Source: Gammaproteobacteria bacterium (GTDB taxonomy: Bacteria; Pseudomonadota; Gammaproteobacteria; VBWC01). From it: 64,000 nt of DNA. This document shows, piece by piece, positions 28,269 through 37,845 of the stretch. Every line of letters starts with the position of its first letter. The first letter of the stretch is position 1. Under the pieces are notes generated by a model. That model made no database searches. It saw only the letters and a program-made list of their open reading frames with translations, and was not told the DNA's origin. A program made the translations under genes and the position numbers. The DNA lies in assembly GCA_006218035.1 (NCBI GenBank), contig VBWC01000003.1, positions 305,251-369,250 of the forward strand, read 5' to 3'.

Positions 28269-31200
28269 TCAGGCGGTTCCGGCTGCGCTGACCTCCGCCC
28301 ACCCCACTGCCTCGTCGACGTCCACGGCCACCAGACGCGAAACGCCGGGCTCGCTCATCGTGACGCCGATCAATTGATGGGCCATTTCCATCGTGACCTT
28401 GTTGTGCGTGATGAACACGAACTGGATACGTTTTGACATCTCGGCGACCAGGCTGCAAAACCGCACGACATTATTGTCATCCAGTGGCGCATCGACCTCA
28501 TCGAGCATGCAGAACGGCGCCGGATTCAGTTCAAAGATCGCGAACACCATGGCAATGGCGGTCAACGCCTTTTCACCGCCCGACAGCAGGTGAATCGTGC
28601 TGTTCTTTTTGCCGGGTGGCCGGGCCATCACGGTAACACCGGTATCGAGCAGATTATCACCCGTCAATTCGAGGTAGGCACGCCCGCCGCCAAACAGCCG
28701 CGGAAACATCAACTGCAATCCCTCGTTGACCTTGTCGAAGGTTTCCTTGAAACGCGTGCGCGTCTCGCGGTCAATCTTGCCGATGGCGTTTTCCAGCGTC
28801 GTCAATGCCTTGGTCAGATCCTCGTGCTGCGCGTCGAGATAACTCTTGCGTTCCGATTCCTGGTTGAACTCGTCGATCGCCGCGAGATTGACCGGCTCCA
28901 GTCGTTGCGTCTTGCGCATCAATTGTTCGAGCTCCTGTTGCCAATCGTGTTCGTTGGCGGCGGGAGGCATTTCCTCAATAAGCTGCGGCAGTTTGAAATC
29001 GCCTTCCGCAAGTTGCTCTTCCAGCGTCTGCCGGCGGACACGAATTTCCTGGCCACTCATGCGTAACTGCTCGAGCCGCTCGCGCACCTGCTGGACTTCC
29101 TGTTCCGTCCGGTGCCGCCGGTCGTCTGACTGGCGCAGTTCTTCATCGCAATTTTCTACGGTGCGCCGCGCCTGGGCCAGCTCGGTTTCGACCGTCAGCC
29201 GCTCCTTCAAGCGGACCTCGAGGTCTCTGCTGAAGGATTCAACCGGCTTTTCACCGTCGCAGAGCGCGTTGGTCAGATCGTGGTGACGACGATCAAGGTG
29301 CCCCAGCTGATTTTCCATACGCGCGAGGTTGCCGCGCGTAACGTCGAGCTGGGTACGCATCGTATGCAGTTTCAGCCCCAGCTCGTGGGTGGCATCCTTG
29401 TCTGCACGTGCCTGCGCGCGTATCCGGTCAAGCTCGCTACGCAGGTCATCCCGTTGCCGGATCAGCGCGTCACGCTGGTTGGCGACGAGTTCGATCTGCT
29501 CGATCTCCGCGACCAGACGGTTGCGCCCCGCGGTGAGTTCACTGTCGTCCCTGCTGATCCGGGCGCGGATCTCATCGACCTCGCCGCGCAGCTTCGCGCA
29601 ATGCATTTTTAATTGCTGCCAGTTGGCCTGGCGTGCGCTCAATTGCTCGCGCAGTCTCGTGCGTTCATGCGCCTTACTGTTCAGGGATGCCTGCAGAGCC
29701 TCGCGTTTTTCTTCCAGCTCCTTCAGGCGCTGGCTGCCTTGACGTGACGTCTCCTGCAAGTCCTCAACTGCCGCATGAACGTTATTGAGGCTGGTCTTGA
29801 GCCGCTTCAACGATTGTTCGCGGCTCAGCACGCCCGCCTTTTCATCAACGTTGCGGGTCACCCGCAGCCAGTTGCCGCCGATCCAGATACCGTCGCGCGT
29901 CACGACGGATTCACTGTCCCCGAGACGGGGATGCAGCGACAGCGCGTCCTCAAGGCTATCAACGGCATAAACGCCTGCCAGCAACGATTCCATCGGCCAC
30001 GGTGCCGTGATGAAATCCGCGAGCAACGGTGCCCGCGAGCCCCTGTCGGTGCCGGGCCGGGCCGATGTTGTGTCAAACGCGCCCAGCGATCCCTCGGTCA
30101 GCGCCGCCAGTCCACGGGCCACCTTGTCCAGACCTTCAACGCACACGGCGTTGAGGTGCAGCCCGAGCACGGTTTCGACCGCCTGTTCCCAGCCCTTGCC
30201 AACGTCGAGCTGCTGCACGAGGCGCGCGGTGTCCTGCAAACCCTGCTGCTCAAGCCACGCGTTGATCGAATCGATCTGGGAACCGAACGCGGCCTGCTGT
30301 AACGCGTCGAGCGAGGCGTGTTCACTTTGCAGACCCTGCAATTCGTTACGGCGCTGATCGAGCTGCGCAACACAGCGGTGGTTGTTTTCCCGCTGGTCGA
30401 TCATCTCCCTGAGCAGGCCCTGGAGTTCGTCCCGCAGCGCGTCGATCGATTGCTCGATATCACCGACCTGGCCGTTCAGTGTCGAAATCTCCGCGTCGAG
30501 TTCGGTGAAACGGGCGCTGCCCAGTTCCTCCTCGAGCCGGCGCAACCGATCGGTCAGTGTCAGAAGATGCTGCTCAAGATGTTCGGCGCGTGTCTTCTGC
30601 ACTTCCACCGCCTGCGTGCGTGCCGACGCCGATTCGTTGAATTTGTCCCACTCAAGCTGCCATTGATGCATCGCGGCTTCCATCTCCGCAAGCCGTTCGC
30701 TGGAGCTTTCCGCGGCGAGCAGCCGTGCGTTATAGCCCGGTTCGGTTTCGGCAAGCCCGCTGGTCAGCGCTTCGATCTGCTGTTTGTCGCTGTCGAGATG
30801 GGACAGGGCTTCAGCGCGGGCCTGCTCGGTCTGCTCAAGGTCCAGTTTTTGCTGGCGTCCCTGTTCGCGCGCGTGCTGGATCGCCTGCTCCAGCCGGGCG
30901 ATTTCCGCCCCGACGCCATAAAATTTTCCCTGCACCTGGTTGAAGTGCAGGTTGGCCTCAACCTGTTTCTCGCGGCCATCCTCGATTGCTGCCTCGATCT
31001 GCCGGACAGCCGCCACCTGCTTCTCCAGCAGGGTTTCCTGTTCGGCGATCTTGCCGCTCTGCTCCGCAACCTCCTTGTCCAGCGACTGCCAGCGTAACGC
31101 CAGCAACTGGGATCGGGTCACGCGTTCCTGCTGCTTCAGTTCCTTGTACTGCTCTGCCTGGCGGGCCTGGCGCCGCAGACTTTCAATACGTTTGCCAAGT

Positions 31201-31799
31201 TCATCGCGTATATCGTTGAGGCGGTTGATATTGTCCTGCGTGTGGCGCAACCGGGTTTCGGTTTCGCGCCGGCGCTCCTTGTACTTCGAGATACCGGCGG
31301 CTTCCTCGAGAAGAATGCGCAGTTCGTCGGGCTTGGCCTCGATCAACCGGGAAATCATGCCCTGCTCGATGATTGCGTAGCTGCGCGCGCCAAGGCCGGT
31401 GCCGAGAAAGATGTCCTTGATGTCGCGGCGGCGGCAGCGCGTACCGTTCAGAAAATAGCTCGATTGCCCGTCGCGCGTAACCTGACGTTTTATGGAGATT
31501 TCGTTGTACTCGGCGTACTGGCCGCCGAGCGTGCCGTCGCTGTTGTCGAACAGCAGTTCGATCGACGCCTGTCCGACCGGCTTGCGGTCGCTGGAGCCAT
31601 TGAATATCACATCGGCCATCGAGTCGCCGCGCAGATGCTTGGCCGAACTCTCGCCCATCACCCAGCGCACCGCATCGATCACGTTGGACTTGCCGCAGCC
31701 GTTAGGCCCGACGACGCCGACGAGATTACTCGGCAGGCTGATGGAGGTGGGATCGACGAACGACTTGAAGCCGGCGAGCTTGATTTGAGTTAAACGCAT
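28269..31799 (-). CDS. smc: chromosome segregation protein SMC
   Basis: ATPase of about 1176 residues that organises and segregates the chromosome with ScpA and ScpB. Walker A is GPNGCGKSN at residues 31-39. Long coiled coils flank a hinge domain (about 500-660), and the C-terminal head has the signature [16 protein letters not shown] and Walker [15 protein letters not shown] use the ATG at 31799 ([14 protein letters not shown]), the usual SMC N-terminus; an upstream in-frame ATG at 31952 would add 51 unrelated residues and run into the queF gene. It is divergent from queF with about 120 bases between. Confidence 0.97.
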   Translation of the reverse strand: MRLTQIKLAGFKSFVDPTSISLPSNLVGVVGPNGCGKSNVIDAVRWVMGESSAKHLRGDSMADVIFNGSSDRKPVGQASIELLFDNSDGTLGGQYAEYNEISIKRQVTRDGQSSYFLNGTRCRRRDIKDIFLGTGLGARSYAIIEQGMISRLIEAKPDELRILLEEAAGISKYKERRRETETRLRHTQDNINRLNDIRDELGKRIESLRRQARQAEQYKELKQQERVTRSQLLALRWQSLDKEVAEQSGKIAEQETLLEKQVAAVRQIEAAIEDGREKQVEANLHFNQVQGKFYGVGAEIARLEQAIQHAREQGRQQKLDLEQTEQARAEALSHLDSDKQQIEALTSGLAETEPGYNARLLAAESSSERLAEMEAAMHQWQLEWDKFNESASARTQAVEVQKTRAEHLEQHLLTLTDRLRRLEEELGSARFTELDAEISTLNGQVGDIEQSIDALRDELQGLLREMIDQRENNHRCVAQLDQRRNELQGLQSEHASLDALQQAAFGSQIDSINAWLEQQGLQDTARLVQQLDVGKGWEQAVETVLGLHLNAVCVEGLDKVARGLAALTEGSLGAFDTTSARPGTDRGSRAPLLADFITAPWPMESLLAGVYAVDSLEDALSLHPRLGDSESVVTRDGIWIGGNWLRVTRNVDEKAGVLSREQSLKRLKTSLNNVHAAVEDLQETSRQGSQRLKELEEKREALQASLNSKAHERTRLREQLSARQANWQQLKMHCAKLRGEVDEIRARISRDDSELTAGRNRLVAEIEQIELVANQRDALIRQRDDLRSELDRIRAQARADKDATHELGLKLHTMRTQLDVTRGNLARMENQLGHLDRRHHDLTNALCDGEKPVESFSRDLEVRLKERLTVETELAQARRTVENCDEELRQSDDRRHRTEQEVQQVRERLEQLRMSGQEIRVRRQTLEEQLAEGDFKLPQLIEEMPPAANEHDWQQELEQLMRKTQRLEPVNLAAIDEFNQESERKSYLDAQHEDLTKALTTLENAIGKIDRETRTRFKETFDKVNEGLQLMFPRLFGGGRAYLELTGDNLLDTGVTVMARPPGKKNSTIHLLSGGEKALTAIAMVFAIFELNPAPFCMLDEVDAPLDDNNVVRFCSLVAEMSKRIQFVFITHNKVTMEMAHQLIGVTMSEPGVSRLVAVDVDEAVGWAEVSAAGTA

Positions 31800-31920
31800 G
31801 GAGCATAAAGATACCCAATGGCTGGCACTGGTTACAAGGGTTAATATCGGTATACAATCTGCGTCCCTTTCGCACTTGATTTTCTTCGCGCCAGCGAGTA
31901 CCCAGCCACGGGAAACAGCC

Positions 31921-32310
31921 ATGCCCTCCAGGCCCACCAAAACACTTGACACCTTCCCGAATCCAGAGCCCGATCGTGATTACACGATCCGCATCCGGAT
32001 CCCGGAGTTCACCTGTCTGTGTCCGAAGACCGGTCAGCCGGATTTCGCCACCATCCAGATCAACTACGTGCCCGCGGCCCGCTGTGTCGAGCTGAAGTCG
32101 CTAAAGCAGTATATCTGGTCGTTTCGCGACGAGGGCGCCTTCCACGAAGCCGTTACCAACCGGATACTCGACGACCTCGCGGCGGCCTGCGAGCCCCACT
32201 ACGTGCAGGTAACGGCGGAATTCAACGTCCGCGGCGGCATATATACCACCGTCACGGCCGAGCACCGCAGTGACGCCTGGATACCACTAGACCCGGTGCG
32301 ACTGCCCTAG
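31921..32310 (+). CDS. queF: preQ0 reductase QueF, single-domain type
   Basis: NADPH-dependent 7-cyano-7-deazaguanine reductase of about 129 residues in queuosine tRNA-modification synthesis. The T-fold signature is complete: catalytic Cys in [17 protein letters not shown], then the QueF motif [20 protein letters not shown] and the closing [11 protein letters not shown]. The ATG at 31921 begins at the family N-terminus; an upstream in-frame ATG at 31798 overlaps smc and is rejected. A weak promoter (GTTACA, 16 bases, TACAAT ending at 31858) lies in the divergent smc-queF gap. The sugar-kinase gene follows after 18 bases. Confidence 0.95.
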   Translation: MPSRPTKTLDTFPNPEPDRDYTIRIRIPEFTCLCPKTGQPDFATIQINYVPAARCVELKSLKQYIWSFRDEGAFHEAVTNRILDDLAAACEPHYVQVTAEFNVRGGIYTTVTAEHRSDAWIPLDPVRLP

Positions 32311-32328
32311 GACCGTGGTACGGGGCGA

Positions 32329-33642
32329 TTGAACCTCTACGTCGGCATTGATCTGGGGACATCCGGCTGTCGGGCAATCGCCATCGATGCTACCGGTACG
32401 GAACACGCACGCAGCGCCGTGGCCTTCCCGGAACCGTTGCGTCGCGGACCCGAGGTGGAACAGGACCCGGACATCTGGTGGCAGGCCACCTGCGCGGTGA
32501 TCCGCGGACTTGTCTCGCAGAACCCGGACGCATGCATCGCCGGAATCGCTGTGGACGGGACGTCCGGCACGCTATTGCTGGCCGATGATCGCGGTAATCC
32601 GCTGGGACGCGCGCTGATGTACAACGACGCCCGCAGCCAGCCCGAAGCAGCAGTGATCGCGTCGTGCGCACCGGCAGAGTCCGGCGCCCACGGGGCAAGC
32701 TCCAGTCTCGCGAAGCTGCTGTGGCTGCAGCGCCGCGGCGACACCGGCCGGGCGCGGTACGCGTTGCACCAGGCCGACTGGATCGGCGGCCGCCTCGCCG
32801 GTGTCTACGGCGTCTGCGATTACAACAACGCGCTGAAACTGGGCTACGACGCGGTTCAATTGGCGTGGCCGGATTGGCTGCGGACGCTGCCGATCCGGCA
32901 GCAATTGCTGCCGGACGTGGTTGCCCCCGGAGACACCATCGCCACGGTCGACGCGACCGTGGCCGACGCGCTGTCGTTGTCGCGGGAGGCACGCGTGATT
33001 GCCGGTACCACCGACAGTGTCGCCGCATTCTGTGCCACCGGGGCTGTCGATATCGGCGACGCCGTCACCTCGCTGGGTAGTACGCTGGTCCTCAAAATAT
33101 TGGCGCAGTCTCCCGTATACGCGCCGGAATACGGCGTGTACAGCCATCGGTTTGGTGACAGGTGGCTGGTCGGCGGCGCGTCGAATAGCGGCGGCGCCGT
33201 GCTGCGCCAGTACTTCAGCGATGCCCGGATGGCGGCTCTTTCCGACCAGATACACCCGGAGACGCCTACCGGCCTGGACTACTATCCCCTACCGGCGACA
33301 GGTGAGCGCTTTCCGGTCGCCGATCCGGCGCTCGAAGCACGGGTCACCCCGCGCCCCGCGGATGACGCGCTGTTTTTTCAGGGCCTGTTAGAGGGCATCG
33401 CGCGCATCGAGTCTGCCGGCTACCGGCAACTCGCTGCACTGAGCGCGCCGTTTCCGCGCACGTTACGCAGCGTCGGCACGGGGTCGAAAAACGCGCGCTG
33501 GACGACGCTGCGGCGCATAATGCTCGGCGTTCCCTTTGTCCCGGCGCGGCATAGTGAAGCCGCTTACGGCGCGGCGCTGATCGCGCGTAACGGCTGCACC
33601 GGTCGCGCCGGTTTCGCAATGGACACGTTGTCAGGCCAATAA
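32329..33642 (+). CDS. FGGY-family carbohydrate kinase, D-ribulokinase-like
   Basis: Cytosolic sugar kinase of 437 residues. The N-terminal ATPase motif VGIDLGTSGCRAIAID, the GIAVDGTSGT strand, the adenosine-binding TSLGSTLVLK and the C-terminal GTGSKNARWTTLRRIM with AAYGAALIA mark the FGGY fold. The short length and GTGSKN pattern fit the D-ribulose/AtXK1-like branch better than classical xylulokinase. Translation appears to start at TTG 32329 with GGGG a few bases before it; no ATG fits. It lies 18 bases after queF and 12 before the next gene, so the three may form an operon though functions differ. Confidence 0.82.
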   Translation: MNLYVGIDLGTSGCRAIAIDATGTEHARSAVAFPEPLRRGPEVEQDPDIWWQATCAVIRGLVSQNPDACIAGIAVDGTSGTLLLADDRGNPLGRALMYNDARSQPEAAVIASCAPAESGAHGASSSLAKLLWLQRRGDTGRARYALHQADWIGGRLAGVYGVCDYNNALKLGYDAVQLAWPDWLRTLPIRQQLLPDVVAPGDTIATVDATVADALSLSREARVIAGTTDSVAAFCATGAVDIGDAVTSLGSTLVLKILAQSPVYAPEYGVYSHRFGDRWLVGGASNSGGAVLRQYFSDARMAALSDQIHPETPTGLDYYPLPATGERFPVADPALEARVTPRPADDALFFQGLLEGIARIESAGYRQLAALSAPFPRTLRSVGTGSKNARWTTLRRIMLGVPFVPARHSEAAYGAALIARNGCTGRAGFAMDTLSGQ

Positions 33643-33654
33643 ACGGGAGACACG

Positions 33655-34383
33655 ATGCGTGAATTTATTATCGGTGCCGGATACCTGCTGCGAGGATACC
33701 GCCTGTTGCGCGTGCCCGGCCTGCGCCGCTATGTAGTGGTACCGCTGCTGATCAATACCTCGTTGTTCGCCGGTATTGTTTTGCTCGGCGGGCAGGCGTT
33801 CGGTCACCTGATTGACGGTCTTCTGGCCGCAGTCCCGGCCTGGTTACAATGGTTGGGATGGGTGCTGTGGCCGCTGTTCGTTATTACCGCCGGCATCGTG
33901 GTGTTTTTCACGTTCACAGTGATCGCCAATCTGCTCGGCGCACCGTTCAACGGTCTGCTGGCAGAATCAGTAGAGCGCTACCTGACCGGGGAGTCCGCGC
34001 CGTCTTCGTCAGGATTTCGCGATCTGATCGCCAGTGTATTACCGGCTATCCACGGTGAACTGGTCAAGGCAGCGTACTTGCTGTTGCGCGCGATACCACT
34101 GCTGCTACTGTTTCTGGTGCCGGTCGTCAATGCTGCTGCGCCGTTTATGTGGGCGATATTTGGCAGCTGGATGCTCGCACTGGAGTATTTTGATTATCCG
34201 CTTGGTAACCAGCGCATGGCGTTTCCGGAACAGCGTCGCCTGGTAAAGAGCCACCGCAGTCTGACGTTAGGATTTGGCGGGGCGACCATGATCGCGAGCA
34301 TGATTCCGGTGGTAAACTTCGTCGTGATGCCGGCTGCTGTCGCCGGCGCAACGGCGCTTTACGTTGCACAGCTGCGTCGATAG
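33655..34383 (+). CDS. CysZ-like (EI24-family) membrane protein
   Basis: Integral inner-membrane protein of 242 residues with hydrophobic hairpins at about 25-50, 65-100, 140-180 and 200-235. The opening GAGYLLRGYRLLRVPGLRRY, the re-entrant ANLLGAPFNGLLAESVE and the C-terminal FGSWMLALEYFDYPLGNQ are typical of CysZ, which lets sulfate in for cysteine synthesis. In this lineage such genes often stand alone, away from cys genes, as here, so the sulfate role is inferred from the family only. It is spaced 12 bases from the upstream kinase gene and starts at ATG. Confidence 0.85.
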   Translation: MREFIIGAGYLLRGYRLLRVPGLRRYVVVPLLINTSLFAGIVLLGGQAFGHLIDGLLAAVPAWLQWLGWVLWPLFVITAGIVVFFTFTVIANLLGAPFNGLLAESVERYLTGESAPSSSGFRDLIASVLPAIHGELVKAAYLLLRAIPLLLLFLVPVVNAAAPFMWAIFGSWMLALEYFDYPLGNQRMAFPEQRRLVKSHRSLTLGFGGATMIASMIPVVNFVVMPAAVAGATALYVAQLRR

Positions 34384-34488
34384 ACGGCGTTTGACGGAAC
34401 GCTAACGCGCTTCAGGCCGATCAACACTCGACCGATACATAGAGGTATAGCGCACACTGCGCTATTGTCGGGAACAGCCATTGAAACA

Positions 34489-35061
34489 GTGACTTTTCGG
34501 AAGGTAGCCCAGTCAATCACCGCGATGGCGGGCGTCGTTCTGGCGTCTTGCCTGTTCACGGGCGTCGCCCGGGCGGACGCCGACCCATGGATTCTCGTCG
34601 ATACCCGGGCCCGGACGCTGACGGTGAACTCCGCTGACCGTGTCGTGAAGCGCTTCGACGGCGTTGCTATCGGACGCAACGGTGCCGCCGAGACGCGTGC
34701 CGAAGGCGACGGGCAAACCCCACTGGGCACGTTCGAGATTGCCTGGGTAAACGACAGAAGTGATTTCCGGCTGTTTTTCGGCCTGAACTATCCGACCCGC
34801 GAACACGCCGAACGCGCATTCCGCGCACACCTTATCGACCTGTCAACGTATCTTGATATCCAGCTTGCTATCGATAACCACCGCCTGCCACCGCAAAATA
34901 CGCGGCTGGGCGGATATATCGGCATCCATGGCCTGGGACGGGCCGATCCCGATATCCATGCCAGTACTAACTGGACGCAGGGTTGCGTCGCGTTGACCGA
35001 CCAGCAGATCAAACAGCTCGCCGCCTGGATTAAACCCGGAACCCGGGTGGTGATCCGCTAG
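34489..35061 (+). CDS. exported L,D-transpeptidase (YkuD domain)
   Basis: Periplasmic enzyme of about 190 residues that makes or attaches L,D-type bonds on peptidoglycan. A signal peptide (FRKVAQSITAMAGVVLASCL, cleaved near ARA) is followed by the YkuD domain with QTPLGTFEIAWV, the catalytic HG in IGIHGLGRADP and the nucleophile Cys in NWTQGCVAL. The start is uncertain: GTG at 34489 gives a good signal peptide, a TTG at 34465 adds 8 residues, and neither has a strong Shine-Dalgarno. It lies upstream of the Braun-type lipoprotein gene, with a second L,D-transpeptidase gene on the other side. Confidence 0.85.
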   Translation: MTFRKVAQSITAMAGVVLASCLFTGVARADADPWILVDTRARTLTVNSADRVVKRFDGVAIGRNGAAETRAEGDGQTPLGTFEIAWVNDRSDFRLFFGLNYPTREHAERAFRAHLIDLSTYLDIQLAIDNHRLPPQNTRLGGYIGIHGLGRADPDIHASTNWTQGCVALTDQQIKQLAAWIKPGTRVVIR

Positions 35062-35175
35062 TCATCGCCCATCGGGCCGCCGCGGCGAGTTGTCAATAAG
35101 TTGGGAACGTCGCGCAACCCGGCGGTGCGTTTCTCTACTTTAGAATTACCCTGAAAGCGTTTAAGCTATGCACCT

Positions 35176-35197
35176 GCTGCCGAAATTTCCCGGCAGC
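35176..35197 (+). terminator. hairpin between the transpeptidase and lipoprotein genes
   Basis: Stem GCTGCCG / CGGCAGC with an 8-base loop, followed by GCTTT. It lies about 115 bases after the transpeptidase stop and 35 before the lipoprotein ATG. It could end the upstream transcript weakly or be a 5' leader element of the lipoprotein mRNA. Confidence 0.35.
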
Positions 35198-35231
35198 GCT
35201 TTATTAACAACTATAGTCAGGAAGAGTAACA

Positions 35232-35555
35232 ATGAAAAAAATTGCGAGACAAGTACCGGCGATAGCTGCTGTATCTTTTGCTGCCGTATTCGCTATTGGT
35301 TGCGCCAGTACCGCGAACCTTGAGAAGATGGTGAAGGATGCACAGAAGACGGCCACCGAGGCGCTGGACACTGCAAAACAGGCTCAATCGACCGCTAACT
35401 CTGCTTCTTCGAAAGCGGACCAGGCAATGAGCGCTGCCAACAGTGCGTCGACTGCGGCCAACGGCGCGAAGAGCGCGGCGAGCGATGCCCAGGCGTGCTG
35501 CACCGCCAACACGGAACGTCTGAATCGCATGTTTGAGAAGTCGATGAGGAAATAA
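35232..35555 (+). CDS. Lpp/OprI-type alanine-zipper lipoprotein
   Basis: Abundant-type outer-membrane lipoprotein of 107 residues. The signal peptide ends in the lipobox FAIGC, giving a lipidated Cys24. A heptad-like run of Ala, Ser and Thr (about 30-85) forms the trimeric coiled coil known from Lpp and OprI. The end RLNRMFEKSMRK matches OprI (RALRMLEKASRK), with a terminal Lys that in E. coli Lpp is joined to peptidoglycan by L,D-transpeptidases. An extra CysCys pair (QACC) in the last quarter is unusual. AGGAAGAG about 5 bases before the ATG is a strong ribosome site. A stem AACACGG / CCGTGTT overlaps the stop codon. Confidence 0.9.
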   Translation: MKKIARQVPAIAAVSFAAVFAIGCASTANLEKMVKDAQKTATEALDTAKQAQSTANSASSKADQAMSAANSASTAANGAKSAASDAQACCTANTERLNRMFEKSMRK

Positions 35556-35617
35556 CACGGCTATCCGTGTTGTATACGGCGAATCACGCCAGCAGCTATG
35601 TTCCGTGCGGAAGCAGG

Positions 35618-36607
35618 TTATTCGTTGGGAAGGCTGTTGGCGTCGGTTCGACGCATCGATGACGCGATTGCTTCGGCTTCGAGGTGATCTGCGGAAATAG
35701 GGACCGGCATTCCGGAAGCGCGGGTAATAACCGCCTGAACCCTCTCCCATACTATTGGTGACGTGCGATCACGCGTTGCCATCACGATCGCGCTGACCGC
35801 GCCAGAATGGTTCTTTTCATTCTCCGCCGTGGTCTCCTCCAGCGGGTCGTGAACCTCCAGATACAACGTACCATCCCGCCAACCGGCCTTGTATGGCTGG
35901 TTGACCAGACGTACCCGAGTACCAACCGGGACCGTATTAAACAAGGTCTCGATGTCTTCCGGGTATAAACGCAAACACCCGTGTGTCACGCGCAGACCGA
36001 TGCCATAGGGCCGATTGGTCCCGTGTATGTAGTATCCGGGCAGGTTCAAACCCAATGCGTATTTCCCCAGCGGATTGTCCGGGCCTGGTTCGACACGCGA
36101 CGCAAGCAGCCTGCCATCCGCCGCATGTTCCTTGCGCACGGACTCCGGTGGAAACCAGACCGGATCCTTCACCTTGGTGGTAATCACAGAGTCGCCGAAT
36201 GGTGTCGACCACTCGCGGCGGCCGATACTCAGCGGGTACGTAATCACTTCCGCCGGCTCACCTTTGGCAGGAGGCGGAAAATAAAAGAGGCGCATCTCCG
36301 GCAGGTTGATGACGATGCCTTCGCGCGGGCCGTCAGGAAGAATGTACTGGGTCGGCAGCAGCACCGGTGAACCCGAGCCGGGGATCCAGATGTCCAGTTC
36401 GGGATTCGCGCGCTTGATATCCTCAAAACCGAGGCCATAACGGCGCGCGATATCCAACAGCGTATCGTTCGCATGTACCGTCACGGTCTGCACGCTCCCG
36501 ATAACGTCGATGCCCGGTTCGGGCAGCGGATAGCTATGTGCGGAAGCCACGCCGCTCGACGCGGCAAGCAGCAGAAATACAGTGAAAACACGGAAATACG
36601 CGGTCAT
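35618..36607 (-). CDS. L,D-transpeptidase with LysM domain (ErfK/YbiS type)
   Basis: Periplasmic peptidoglycan enzyme of about 329 residues. A signal peptide (FRVFTVFLLLAASSGVASA) leads to a LysM domain that binds glycan (TLLDIARRYGLGFEDIKRAN), then the YkuD catalytic domain with HGTNRPYGIG and nucleophile Cys in THGCLRLYPED. The C-terminal 90 residues after YLEVHDPLEE form an extra region as in ErfK/YcfS/YbiS enzymes, which anchor Braun lipoprotein to the wall. It converges on the Lpp-like gene, whose product is its likely substrate. The ATG at 36607 is chosen for the signal peptide; the ATG at 36667 adds 20 non-signal residues. Confidence 0.92.
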   Translation of the reverse strand: MTAYFRVFTVFLLLAASSGVASAHSYPLPEPGIDVIGSVQTVTVHANDTLLDIARRYGLGFEDIKRANPELDIWIPGSGSPVLLPTQYILPDGPREGIVINLPEMRLFYFPPPAKGEPAEVITYPLSIGRREWSTPFGDSVITTKVKDPVWFPPESVRKEHAADGRLLASRVEPGPDNPLGKYALGLNLPGYYIHGTNRPYGIGLRVTHGCLRLYPEDIETLFNTVPVGTRVRLVNQPYKAGWRDGTLYLEVHDPLEETTAENEKNHSGAVSAIVMATRDRTSPIVWERVQAVITRASGMPVPISADHLEAEAIASSMRRTDANSLPNE

Positions 36608-36663
36608 GGCAACGTCACATCTGGTGATACGGGCACGATTATACAGCGGTTGGACCGGATGAT

Positions 36664-36840
36664 TCACACAAAATTTCGAATGCGCTGCATGCCTTCGAGC
36701 AGGTTCGCGACCGACGTGGTATCGGCAAACCAGACGTGTGTCGCCACGTTATGGCAGCCGAAATCTTTCCCCGGCGTAATGGCGACGCCCGCTTCCTCCA
36801 GTAACTGATTGGCGAATGCATAACTGTCGGTCGGGATCAT
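36664..36840 (-). pseudogene. C-terminal remnant of a class I aminotransferase
   Basis: A 58-codon frame whose protein (DSYAFANQLLEEAGVAITPG, then KDFGCHNVATHVWFADTTSV, ending LLEGMQRIRNFV) is the typical last third of the small domain of PLP-dependent class I/II aminotransferases. Everything before it, including the PLP lysine, is missing: upstream in the same frame the sequence is cbbY DNA and no longer resembles an aminotransferase. The first ATG overlaps the cbbY stop in an ATGA pair, so the fragment may still be translated. It looks like the leftover of a deletion or rearrangement that brought cbbY next to the broken gene. Confidence 0.7.
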
Positions 36841-37628
36841 CGCTTCGTTTGCTGGAATCCATGAAGTTTTGCCAATAAGTCGATATCGACACAGGCGTGG
36901 TCACCCGCGACCACGGCAACAGCATCGCCGCCAGTCACCAACGCGGGCGCCGCTGGCTCTCCCAGGCTATCGACGACCAATAACGCCCCTTCGAAACGTT
37001 CCTTGCGCGTATAACTGCTCATTGTAATGACGGTACCTATTCCCGCTCCGCGTGCGGATATCAGGCCGTTCGCGGAATCCTCCAGCGCCAGGCACGCCGC
37101 GGCCGGCAGGTTAAGTTCGCGTAGCGCATAGCGGTAGATATCGGGTGCAGGCTTTTTCGCCGGAACGATGTCCCCGGCCGCGATAACATCGAACCATGCG
37201 CTGCTGTCCGCCCCCAGGACGTACGTCAGCAACGCGATCACGTTATCCGGCGAGGTTGTCGTCGCGATCGCGAGACGAAGATTCCGCTGCCTTGCCTGAG
37301 CCAGCAGCCGCGCTATCCCCGGCCGCAAAGAGACGGCGCCTTTTTCCACCATCCTGGTGTAGTGCGCGGTCTTGCGCCGGTGCAGATCGGTGATATAGGC
37401 GGCAGCGTCACCGGGTATCTGGAACTCCGGACGGTAACGGTCTATGTAATGGCGAATACGCTCCTTACCACCCGTAATCGCCAATAGTTCCCCGTATCTT
37501 TCGATTGACCAGTCCCAATCCAGTCTCGCCTCGCCAAACGCGAGGTTGAACGATACGCGATGTCCGTCCCGCTCTGTTTCGGCCAGCGTGCCGTCGACGT
37601 CGAAGATCAGTGCCTGCAACTCCGCCAT
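36837..37628 (-). CDS. cbbY: HAD-family phosphatase CbbY
   Basis: HAD subfamily IA hydrolase of 263 residues. Motif I is FDVDGTLAETERDGHR with the nucleophile Asp, the cap segment has LLAITGGKERIRHYI, motif II IATTTSPDNV, and motif III/IV KKPAPDIY with ALEDSANGLISARGAG. The TERDGHR and TGGKERIRHY strings are distinctive for CbbY, which removes the Rubisco inhibitor xylulose-1,5-bisphosphate in Calvin-cycle organisms. This hints at carbon dioxide fixation, though no Rubisco gene is in the window. The extended C-terminus beyond the HAD core is species-specific. The stop overlaps the aminotransferase remnant by 3 bases. Confidence 0.88.
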   Translation of the reverse strand: MAELQALIFDVDGTLAETERDGHRVSFNLAFGEARLDWDWSIERYGELLAITGGKERIRHYIDRYRPEFQIPGDAAAYITDLHRRKTAHYTRMVEKGAVSLRPGIARLLAQARQRNLRLAIATTTSPDNVIALLTYVLGADSSAWFDVIAAGDIVPAKKPAPDIYRYALRELNLPAAACLALEDSANGLISARGAGIGTVITMSSYTRKERFEGALLVVDSLGEPAAPALVTGGDAVAVVAGDHACVDIDLLAKLHGFQQTKR

Positions 37629-37751
37629 GAGCTGATGTCGCTCCCCTAAAATAAGTTTGGTTATATACGGCGCGTCTGAGGTCAGGAAGAGTGCGTGCCG
37701 TCGATGCGATACTGCCGTTAACTCTCTGTTGGCCGGTGTATTTTAGTTGAA

Positions 37752-37780
37752 TTGCGTGGGTATTTCCTTTCTGGCATAAT
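37752..37780 (+). promoter_or_regulatory. candidate sigma-70 promoter of dksA
   Basis: TTGCGT (37752-37757), a 17-base spacer, then CATAAT (37775-37780) preceded by TGG, an extended -10. Five of six -10 bases match consensus. It lies 65 bases before the dksA ATG on the right strand. Confidence 0.45.
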
Positions 37781-37845
37781 GCGCCCTTTTCGCTTATCCG
37801 CCGGTTAGCAACAGGCTGGGACGGCAGGGAAACAGAGAACAACTC

